A stretch of DNA of 17,256 nucleotides from an uncultured Eubacteriales bacterium (GTDB lineage: Bacteria; Bacillota; Clostridia; Oscillospirales; Butyricicoccaceae), in contig CAJKFC010000034.1 of NCBI GenBank assembly GCA_905199135.1, forward strand, positions 1 through 17,256, written 5' to 3'. Under the pieces are notes generated by a model, which was not told where the DNA came from, searched no databases, and saw only the letters and a program-made list of their open reading frames with translations. Each line of letters opens with the position of its first letter. Within the stretch, counting starts at the first letter, position 1. Positions 8,019 to 14,135 of the stretch are shown here, one piece after another. A program made the position numbers and the translations under genes.

Positions 8019-8047
8019 TTTATTTATTACCTGAAATATGATAAAAT
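8019..8047 (+). promoter_or_regulatory. Probable mtaB promoter
   Basis: TAAAAT (8042-8047) is preceded by TGA, giving an extended -10, and stands 17 bp from TTTATT (8019-8024), a poor -35. The predicted start near 8054 leaves room for the AAAGG ribosome site at 8064-8068 before the ATG at 8075. Confidence 0.5.
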
Positions 8048-8074
8048 AGATAAAAACACATCGAAAGGTATTTT

Positions 8075-9364
8075 ATGAAAGCTGCATTTTACACTTTGGG
8101 CTGCAAGGTAAATCAATACGAAACTCAGGCTCTCGAAAAGCTTTTTTCCGAGAACGGCTTTGAGATCGCCGATTTTTCCGACAGGGCCGATGTATATATT
8201 ATAAACACCTGTACCGTTACGGCTTTGAGCGATAAAAAGTCCAGAAACGCCGCAAGAAGAGCCAAGACAAAAAATCCCGATTGTATTCTGGCGGTCTGCG
8301 GCTGCTATGCCCAGGTCGAACCCGAAGAGATAAAGGAGCTGTGCGGCGCCGACATAGTTTTGGGCAACGGCAACAAGGGAGATATTTTGAAGCTTGTAAA
8401 AGAGATGCTTCAAAACCGCGCCGTCGAAAGCTCTCCCCTGTCTCTCAAAGAAAGACTTCCCTTTGAGCATCTCCCCGCAGGCGGTCTTGTGGGTCGCACA
8501 AGAGCTCTGCTCAAGGTGCAGGATGGCTGTCAGAACTTTTGCACTTACTGCAAAATCCCCTATGCCAGAGGTCTCTCCCGCTCTCTTCCTTTAAATGACT
8601 CGGTAGCCGACGCCATAGAAATCGCTCAGGCGGGATACAAAGAAATTGTCATAACAGGCATTGAGATAAGCTCTTACGGCTTTGACCTTGATGACAAGCC
8701 CTCTCTCGCCTCTCTCATCAAAGGTGTATGCAACGCTGTTCCCAATGTCAGAATACGCCTCGGGTCTTTGGAACCCAGGACGGTCGACGAGGATTTTATC
8801 AGGGAAGTAAAGGATCTTGACAACCTCTGCCCCCAGTTTCATCTGTCCATGCAGAGCGGCTGCGACAAGACCCTCAAAAATATGAACCGCAAATATTCCT
8901 CTGAAAGATATTACAAGTCGGTTGAGCTTCTGCGTGAGGCTTTCCCCGGCTGTGCCGTAACCACCGACCTTATAGTCGGTTTTCCCGGTGAAACCGAAGA
9001 AGATTTCACAGAGAGCATTGACTTTGTGAAAAAATGCGCCTTTGCAAAGGTGCATATTTTCCCGTTTTCACGCCGCAAGGGCACCCGCGCCTACAATATG
9101 CCCATGCAGGTTCTGAAAGCCGAAAAGGAAAAAAGAGCTGCGAGAGCCTTGGAGGTCACTACGGCTTCGGAAAAAGAGTTCCTCCGCTCCAAAATAGGTC
9201 AGACTCTGTGTGTGCTTTTTGAGCAGAAACTCGATAACGGCTATGTGGGCTTTTCAAAGGAATACTGCCATGTATTTGCCGCTGGAGACGACCTCCACAA
9301 TCAGGTTTTGAATGTCCGTATAACCGACGAGAAAGACGGGGTTCTCATCGGAGAAATAATTTAA
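8075..9364 (+). CDS. mtaB: tRNA t6A37 C2-methylthiotransferase MtaB (radical SAM)
   Basis: MtaB converts t6A at position 37 of ANN-decoding tRNAs to ms2t6A using two [4Fe-4S] clusters. At 429 aa it has the family length. The N-terminal MTTase domain begins TLGCKVNQYETQ (7-18), diagnostic of MtaB rather than MiaB. Its cluster cysteines are Cys10, Cys46 and Cys77 (an extra Cys75 is adjacent). The radical SAM motif CQNFCTYC holds Cys152, Cys156 and Cys159, followed by IPYARG. VGFPGETEEDF (301-311) is the typical late strand/loop of the SAM barrel. A short TRAM domain follows from about 372. It is the first gene of the only plus-strand block and is followed by a hairpin at 9374-9398, so the genes after it may be only partly co-transcribed. 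All catalytic residues are intact. Confidence 0.96.
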   Translation: MKAAFYTLGCKVNQYETQALEKLFSENGFEIADFSDRADVYIINTCTVTALSDKKSRNAARRAKTKNPDCILAVCGCYAQVEPEEIKELCGADIVLGNGNKGDILKLVKEMLQNRAVESSPLSLKERLPFEHLPAGGLVGRTRALLKVQDGCQNFCTYCKIPYARGLSRSLPLNDSVADAIEIAQAGYKEIVITGIEISSYGFDLDDKPSLASLIKGVCNAVPNVRIRLGSLEPRTVDEDFIREVKDLDNLCPQFHLSMQSGCDKTLKNMNRKYSSERYYKSVELLREAFPGCAVTTDLIVGFPGETEEDFTESIDFVKKCAFAKVHIFPFSRRKGTRAYNMPMQVLKAEKEKRAARALEVTTASEKEFLRSKIGQTLCVLFEQKLDNGYVGFSKEYCHVFAAGDDLHNQVLNVRITDEKDGVLIGEII

Positions 9365-9373
9365 AATGAGTAT

Positions 9374-9398
9374 AAAAGCGGCGAAATACGCCGCTTTT
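9374..9398 (+). terminator. Hairpin/terminator after mtaB
   Basis: A perfect 10-bp stem AAAAGCGGCG / CGCCGCTTTT (9374-9383 and 9389-9398) with an AAATA loop begins ten bases after the mtaB stop. The tail is only TTTTGCTTT, and the ribosome site of the next gene (AGGAG, 9404-9408) follows within 6 nt. It may act as a leaky terminator or as a structure affecting the next gene's translation. Confidence 0.7.
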
Positions 9399-9413
9399 GC
9401 TTTAGGAGAATTT

Positions 9414-9851
9414 ATGAATCAAAACATCAAGTCCAAACTGGAAAATCTCAAAGATGAAATAAACGGAATGTACGGATTTGAAAAAGACACGCCGAGAATA
9501 AACTATGGTCCCTGCGCCGTTTTTGCCTATATCTTCTATACCGAGTGGAACAAAAGGTTTGATGAAAAGGTGCATCTGTGCTTTGTGATGACGAGAGATT
9601 TCGATGAGTGCTTTCACACCCTTGTCTCTTTTTCAAACGGTCTTCTGTACGACGGCGGCGTGGGGTTCCACAGCCGTGACACATACGGCGGCTATATACT
9701 GCTTGATATGCTGAACTTCAACAAATATTTTTTGGATATGTTTTCCTATGGTCTGGGCAGGACATATCCTCGATTTTGCCCTGATTTCAGTTTTGAGTGC
9801 ACCAAAGATGCCGTATGCCGTCATTTAGACAAAATTTCCTCCTTGATGTAA
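9414..9851 (+). CDS. Hypothetical protein, possible C-H-D cysteine hydrolase fold
   Basis: This 145-aa soluble protein is not a family I can name with certainty. Residues GPCAVFA (32-38, Cys34 at a helix start), His68 in ECFHTLVSF and Asp80 in LLYDGG have the order and spacing of a transglutaminase/papain-like Cys-His-Asp triad: a Cys at the head of a helix, then a His in one beta strand and an Asp about twelve residues later. That is inference from pattern only. No signal peptide or membrane helix is visible. I chose the ATG at 9414, with AGGAG at 9404-9408, over an in-frame ATG at 9366, which would be translated from the post-mtaB hairpin and has no ribosome site. It ends 45 bp before the sigma factor gene, so it may belong with the sigma/serpin module. 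Confidence 0.75.
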   Translation: MNQNIKSKLENLKDEINGMYGFEKDTPRINYGPCAVFAYIFYTEWNKRFDEKVHLCFVMTRDFDECFHTLVSFSNGLLYDGGVGFHSRDTYGGYILLDMLNFNKYFLDMFSYGLGRTYPRFCPDFSFECTKDAVCRHLDKISSLM

Positions 9852-9874
9852 TATCATCCGCTTGTTTTCGTCTT
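9847..9874 (+). promoter_or_regulatory. Possible ECF-type promoter for the sigma factor/serpin pair
   Basis: TGTAAT (9847-9852), a 16-bp spacer and CGTCTT (9869-9874) resemble the B. subtilis sigma-W/M/V pattern TGAAAC-N16-CGTCTA at 4/6 and 5/6 positions. Transcription would start near 9881, directly before the GGGAGG ribosome site. No sigma-A promoter is visible here. If real, the site would fit autoregulation by the sigma factor. Confidence 0.35.
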
Positions 9875-9896
9875 GATAGGTGAAGGGAGGGTAAAC

Positions 9897-10451
9897 ATGG
9901 AAGATATCGATATCACTAAACTTTATTGGAACAGAGAACAGAGTGCAATAGAACACAGCCATACAAAATACGGCCCGCTGCTTTTCAAAATAGCCTTCGG
10001 CATACTGTCAAGCCGCGAGGACAGTGAGGAATGCGTAAACGACACATATCTCAAAGCATGGAACAGCATACCACCTCAAAAGCCCGTGTCTCTCAAGGCC
10101 TATCTCGGCAGGATAACGAGAAACCTTTCAATTTCCCGTTTCAGAATGAGCAAGGCTCAAAAACGCGGAGAAACTCCGCTGATTTTGGACGAACTGTCCG
10201 AGTGTATTCCCTCTTCTGCCACCACAGAACAACAAGTGGAGCTGAGACTTTTGACAAATGCCATTGAAAGGTGGTTAGATTCTCTTTCGCAAAAAGACCG
10301 TGTTCTTTTCGTCCGCCGTTATTGGTACGGAGACGACTTCAAAGCTCTGTCGGAAATCTTTATGTCTACTCCCTCTGCTCTGACAGTCAGACTTTTCAGA
10401 CTGCGTCAAAAGCTCAGGGAGGCCCTTGCAAAGGAGGATTTTTACCTATGA
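9897..10451 (+). CDS. ECF-like sigma-70 family RNA polymerase sigma factor
   Basis: This 184-aa two-domain sigma factor lacks regions 1 and 3. Region 2 covers about 21-85, including the core-binding/-10 recognition helices around SREDSEECVNDTYLKAWN (39-56). Region 4, a helix-turn-helix for -35 recognition, covers about 122-176 (LSQKDRVLFVRRYW onward). The DSEECVNDTYLKAWNSIPP style is typical of a Clostridia group of sigma factors encoded directly before membrane anti-sigma proteins. The ATG at 9897 was chosen because GAAGGGAGG (9882-9890) ends 6 nt before it; an in-frame TTG at 9873 would place that site inside the coding region. Its TGA overlaps the serpin ATG by 4 bp (10448-10451), indicating coupled translation. 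The assignment as a sigma factor is firm; its regulon is unknown. Confidence 0.93.
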   Translation: MEDIDITKLYWNREQSAIEHSHTKYGPLLFKIAFGILSSREDSEECVNDTYLKAWNSIPPQKPVSLKAYLGRITRNLSISRFRMSKAQKRGETPLILDELSECIPSSATTEQQVELRLLTNAIERWLDSLSQKDRVLFVRRYWYGDDFKALSEIFMSTPSALTVRLFRLRQKLREALAKEDFYL

Positions 10452-11809
10452 AGAACGAGGATATTTACAATGCCGTAACCGATATAAACGACAAATATAT
10501 CGAAGAGGCAGACAGAAAAAATAATTTCAAAAACAAAAAAACATTTTTAAGGCGTGCGGTGGCAGCGGCAGCTGCGGCGGCCGTAGCCTTCGGAATTTTC
10601 TCATTCAGCGGCCGTCTCGGCAAATCCGATTACGGTGCGATAGCCGAGGTGGTATTCCCAAAAGCGATAGCTTTCGATGACAGTGACGCCAGATTTGCCA
10701 TAAAAGAGCAAAACCCCGTCAGTGACGATTTTTTAAACTCGGTAAATGAGTTTTCATACTCTACCGCCTCTGCCCTGCTGTCGGAGAGCGAGACAAACTC
10801 AAACTACTCTCCCCTCTCCCTCTATTACGCCCTTGCTATGACGGCAAACGGAGCCGAAGGAGATACACTGGATATCCTTTTGTCTCTTCTCGGCACAGAC
10901 AGCCTTGAAAAGCTGAATCTCGAGGCGGGCAACCTCTACCGCCGTTTTTATTCTGACAACAATATAGGCGGTTTAAAGGTGGCAAACTCAATGTGGATGG
11001 ATGATAATTACAGCTTCAAGCAGGATTTTGCCACGAGAAATGCCGAAAATCTCTATGCCTCCTGCCATATTGTCGACTTTTCTTCAGAGGATACGGCAAA
11101 GACCATCTCTGACTGGATAAACAACAACACCGAAGGCACTCTCAACGCCGAATATTCTGTATCTCCTCAGCAGGTACTGGCTCTCATCAACACCGTGTAT
11201 TTCCACGACGAGTGGGTAGACAAGTTTGACAAAGATAATACAAAAGCGGACACCTTTTACCTTGAAGACGGCAGTGAAAAGCAATGCGACTTTATGAACA
11301 GTAAATATGACACCCACAGTTTTTCCAGAGGCGAAAACTTTACCCGTTCATATCTTGGTCTCAAAAACTCGGGCAGCATGGTGTTCATTCTCCCCGACGA
11401 AGGCGTCACCGTGCAAAGTCTTCTCTCCTCCCCTGAAAGCGTCAAAAACATATTCGAGGGCGGCGAAGATTTCAGCGGCGAAGTGGTATGGCAGATACCG
11501 AAATTTGACTTTTCCTCCAGCTTTGATCTGACCGATATGCTCAAAGATCTCGGCATAGACGAAAACTCCGATTTTTCTGCCATAAGCGACGATATAATAT
11601 CTTTAAGTTCGGTCATTCAGCAGACAAACATATCAATAGATGAAAAGGGCGTCAAAGCCTCTGCCTTTACTTCCATACAGTATTCCGGCGCCATGCCTCC
11701 CGAAGACAGAGCCGATATGATCCTCAACAGACCCTTTATCTACGGCATAACCGACAGCATGGGAAATCTTATATTCGTCGGTGTCTGTATGGACCCCACG
11801 GCAAACTGA
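10448..11809 (+). CDS. Membrane-anchored serpin with anti-sigma-like N-terminus
   Basis: This 453-aa protein has three parts. Residues 1-35 are charged and begin MKNEDIYNAVTDINDKYIEE, a style typical of cytoplasmic stubs of Clostridia anti-sigma proteins. Residues 36-54 are an alanine-rich membrane helix. Residues about 95-450 form a serpin domain outside the membrane. Serpin marks are NSNYSPLS (117-124), NTVYFHDEWVDKF (248-260), the hinge DEKGVKASAFT (398-408), RPFIYGI (428-434) and FVGVCMDP (443-450). Small residues Ala404, Ser405 and Ala406 at P12-P10 suit loop insertion, though P14 is Val instead of Thr and P9 is Phe. Counting 17 residues from hinge Glu399 puts P1 near Ala415; aligning the PPE motif with alpha-1-antitrypsin puts it at Gly414. 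Small residues there suggest an elastase-like target. The start at 10448 overlaps the sigma stop; a longer in-frame opening is only sigma sequence out of frame. Serpin identity is firm; the anti-sigma role is inference. Confidence 0.92.
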   Translation: MKNEDIYNAVTDINDKYIEEADRKNNFKNKKTFLRRAVAAAAAAAVAFGIFSFSGRLGKSDYGAIAEVVFPKAIAFDDSDARFAIKEQNPVSDDFLNSVNEFSYSTASALLSESETNSNYSPLSLYYALAMTANGAEGDTLDILLSLLGTDSLEKLNLEAGNLYRRFYSDNNIGGLKVANSMWMDDNYSFKQDFATRNAENLYASCHIVDFSSEDTAKTISDWINNNTEGTLNAEYSVSPQQVLALINTVYFHDEWVDKFDKDNTKADTFYLEDGSEKQCDFMNSKYDTHSFSRGENFTRSYLGLKNSGSMVFILPDEGVTVQSLLSSPESVKNIFEGGEDFSGEVVWQIPKFDFSSSFDLTDMLKDLGIDENSDFSAISDDIISLSSVIQQTNISIDEKGVKASAFTSIQYSGAMPPEDRADMILNRPFIYGITDSMGNLIFVGVCMDPTAN

Positions 11810-11820
11810 TTTAAACACAC

Positions 11821-11851
11821 AAAAAGAGAGCGGAAAATCCGCTCTCTTTTT
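11821..11851. terminator. Strong bidirectional terminator between serpin and secF
   Basis: A perfect 14-bp stem (AAAAAGAGAGCGGA at 11821-11834 and its complement at 11838-11851) with an AAA loop lies between two convergent genes. The stem is flanked by A-run and T-run arms, so it can stop transcription from both sides. Confidence 0.9.
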
Positions 11852-11853
11852 TA

Positions 11854-12750
11854 TTAAGCTTTTTTGAATGCCTTTCTCAGCTTTGTCCACAAAGGACTTG
11901 CAATAAATATCGAAGAGTATGCGCCGCTCACGATACCGATAATGATAGGCAGCGAGAAATTCTGAAGAGACGGAACGCCGAAGAGATAGATAAGTACTAT
12001 CGTAAACAGCGTTGTAAGAGTCGTGTTTATATTTCTCGTAAATGTCTGCCAGATGGATTTATTGACTATCGTGTCGACATCTCCGCGTTTTTCATACTTC
12101 ATGTTCTCGCGTATTCTGTCAAAAGTAATGATACTTGCATTGATGGAATAACCGAAAATGATGAGAGCTGCCGCTATGAAGTTGACATTCATGGGAAGTC
12201 CGAAAATGACATATACGCTTATCATGACCAGAACATCGTGTATAAGGCATATTACCGAGGCAAGTCCCGACAGGAAGTCAAATCTCAGCGAAATATATAT
12301 CAGCATGAGAACAGCTGCGATAAGAGCAGCCTTAAAGGCTGTTTTCTGCAAGTCTCTGCCGACGGCAGGGCTTACATTTTCAACATTGAGCACATTGTCA
12401 TCGGTGATGTCAAACGCTTCTTTGAGGGCTGTTGTAAAGGCTTCACGCTTTTCAGTATCGATGCTTACCGCCTTGACTATGACCTCATTTCCCTCACCGG
12501 TGGCCTGAACAGAGGACACCTCAACGCCTGTGCTCTCCTTAAATACATCTTCTATCTGCTTTTCCACATCGGCAGTTACAGCCTGACCCATGTCGAAATA
12601 CATGGTGGTGCCGCCTGCGAAGTCTATATCGAGGTTAAAGAGATTGACTCCGAAGGGAGCGCAAAGAAGGCCTGCAAGACCTGCTGCTACCAGGATTATC
12701 GAGATAATGGCAAAGATCTTAAAGTTTTTAACTATGTCAAACTTTTTCAT
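11854..12750 (-). CDS. secF: Protein-export membrane protein SecF
   Basis: SecF forms with SecD an accessory complex that uses the proton (or sodium) gradient to help pull proteins through SecYEG. The 298-aa protein has a first membrane helix (about 11-31), the SecF signature DFAGGT (43-48), a P4-type periplasmic domain (about 50-135) and five C-terminal helices. The helix bearing GYSINASIITFDRIREN (200-216) normally reads GYSIND followed by T or S; here residue 205 is Ala, so an acidic residue implicated in ion coupling seems absent. Arg239 in the next conserved segment (WQTFTRN) is kept. An excellent AAGGAGGTG ribosome site (12756-12764) lies inside the end of secD, and the two genes overlap by 1 bp (TAATG). 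Confidence 0.95.
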   Translation of the reverse strand: MKKFDIVKNFKIFAIISIILVAAGLAGLLCAPFGVNLFNLDIDFAGGTTMYFDMGQAVTADVEKQIEDVFKESTGVEVSSVQATGEGNEVIVKAVSIDTEKREAFTTALKEAFDITDDNVLNVENVSPAVGRDLQKTAFKAALIAAVLMLIYISLRFDFLSGLASVICLIHDVLVMISVYVIFGLPMNVNFIAAALIIFGYSINASIITFDRIRENMKYEKRGDVDTIVNKSIWQTFTRNINTTLTTLFTIVLIYLFGVPSLQNFSLPIIIGIVSGAYSSIFIASPLWTKLRKAFKKA

Positions 12751-14060
12751 TATCTCACCTCCTTTTTGGATACACCGTAAAGCGCTATGTTGCTTATTCT
12801 GAAATCAACCATCCTGTTGAGCAGGAAGCGTGTTACAGTGAGAGCGGTGAACATGGATACGATAATACCTATGCCCAAAGTGAGAGCAAAGCCCGTTATG
12901 GTACCTGTTCCGTAGAAATACAGCACGATTGCCGCGATAAATGTCGTTATGTTGGAGTCCAGTATGGCAGAAAATGCCCTGTGGAATCCGGAATCTATCG
13001 AAGCCCTGATGGTCTTGCCCATCTTGAGCTCCTCTTTTATTCTCTCAAATATGACGACATTGGCGTCGACCGCCATGCCTATCGAAAGAATAATACCTGC
13101 GATACCTGTCAGAGAGAGGTTTATTCTCATGACAGACAAAATCAGAAGAACTATCTCAACATAAACTAAAAGGGCTATGCTGGAGACAAAACCGGGCACT
13201 CTGTAAACGGCGATCATGAATATAACCACTAGAGCTATGCCTATGGCGCCTGCCATTATGCTTGTCTCAAGAGCCTTCATACCGAGCTGAGGACCGACGG
13301 AACGGAGTTCAACCTGCTGCAGAGCAAAGGGCAGCTGACCTGCGGCTATAACACTTGCCAGCCAGGATGCGTCCTCACCTGTGAAGTTGCCTGTGATGAC
13401 AACCTCTCCGCCTGTAATACCTGTCGAACTGTATTCAGACGATACATAAGGTTTGCTGACGCTTTCTCCGTCGAGCTGAATATCGATATAGTTATTGCCG
13501 TCCTCTGCCTTGGAAGCAGCCTCTTTGGTGGCTTCGGTAAATACCGACGCGGCCTCGCTTGTAAGAGTCAGCTTGACATAGTTCTGAGGTATCTGTGTGC
13601 TGTCGACAGCGCCGTATGCCGGCTCGCTCTTTGCCACATCTTTTCCCTCAATTATAACATTTCCGTCGGAATCCTTGAACTCCAGCTTTGCAGTGGATCC
13701 CAGCTTCTGGACAGCTTCCTCGGGGTTTGTTATGGACGGTATCTCCACAGTAATTCTTCTGTCGCCTACGCGGTACAGAGTTGCTTCGTAAAGCTCAAGC
13801 TGATCAAGACGGCTTCTGAGCATTCCCTCAACGGCCGCCATATTTGTGTCGAGCTCTTCGGCCGACATCTCTCCTTCGACCATGGCCTCATATGTGATTA
13901 TCGAACCGCCTACGAGGTCGAGGCCGAGTCTCACACCGTTTTCGGTGTCTGTGATTGCAGGTACGCTGACAAATCCCAGATCAAAACCGAATCCGACAAT
14001 AAGTCCCAAAAGGACTATTACAAGAACCGAGGCTGTGAAGGACAAAATACCTTTTTTCAT
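12750..14060 (-). CDS. secD: Protein translocase subunit SecD
   Basis: SecD is the larger partner of SecF in the translocase accessory complex. The 436-aa protein has an N-terminal membrane helix (about 8-30), the D1 motif GLDLVGGS (46-53), a large extracytoplasmic P1 region (about 55-260) and five C-terminal helices. The D4 motif GMAVDANVVIFERIKEE (328-344) keeps Asp332, the conserved membrane acidic residue, and the final helix carries FALTLGIGIIVSMFTALTVT (391-410). It is shorter than E. coli SecD, as usual in Clostridia. GAGGAGG (14068-14074) precedes the ATG at 14060. Its own promoter lies at 14094-14122 within a long dyad, and secF is translationally coupled behind it. Identification is certain. 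Confidence 0.96.
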   Translation of the reverse strand: MKKGILSFTASVLVIVLLGLIVGFGFDLGFVSVPAITDTENGVRLGLDLVGGSIITYEAMVEGEMSAEELDTNMAAVEGMLRSRLDQLELYEATLYRVGDRRITVEIPSITNPEEAVQKLGSTAKLEFKDSDGNVIIEGKDVAKSEPAYGAVDSTQIPQNYVKLTLTSEAASVFTEATKEAASKAEDGNNYIDIQLDGESVSKPYVSSEYSSTGITGGEVVITGNFTGEDASWLASVIAAGQLPFALQQVELRSVGPQLGMKALETSIMAGAIGIALVVIFMIAVYRVPGFVSSIALLVYVEIVLLILSVMRINLSLTGIAGIILSIGMAVDANVVIFERIKEELKMGKTIRASIDSGFHRAFSAILDSNITTFIAAIVLYFYGTGTITGFALTLGIGIIVSMFTALTVTRFLLNRMVDFRISNIALYGVSKKEVR

Positions 14061-14079
14061 TATTTTTCCTCCTCATTAT

Positions 14080-14117
14080 GAAACATGGGCAATATTATAC
14101 AACATTACCCATGTTTC
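14080..14117. promoter_or_regulatory. 38-bp dyad overlapping the secDF promoter (operator-like)
   Basis: Arms GAAACATGGGCAAT (14080-14093) and ATTACCCATGTTTC (14104-14117) are inverted repeats matching at 13 of 14 positions, separated by 10 bp that contain the -10 box. The position over the spacer, -10 and start site suits a repressor operator. In a transcript reading through from the aminotransferase gene it could instead fold as a hairpin, but no T-run follows it on either strand. The cognate protein is unknown. Confidence 0.6.
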
Positions 14118-14122
14118 GTCAA
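14094..14122 (-). promoter_or_regulatory. secDF promoter
   Basis: On the minus strand the -35 TTGACG (14117-14122) and a perfect -10 TATAAT (14094-14099) are exactly 17 bp apart, the strongest sigma-A match in the window. The start is expected near 14087, inside the left arm of a long inverted repeat. Confidence 0.85.
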
Positions 14123-14135
14123 ATTTTATTTTCTT

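Noticed and set aside
7975..8040. Possible sporulation sigma-F/G type promoter (GGGCAAATAA) for the carboxypeptidase gene
   Set aside because: No matching -35 at the right spacing and the -10 match is partial; in such AT-rich DNA this is not evidence.
9366..9413. Longer start for the 145-aa protein (ATG 9366)
   Set aside because: These codons are the post-mtaB hairpin, and there is no ribosome site; AGGAG serves ATG 9414.
10271..10447. Upstream extension of the serpin frame by 59 codons
   Set aside because: These codons overlap the sigma factor gene out of frame and are not serpin-like; the ATG at 10448 with ATGA overlap is the natural start.
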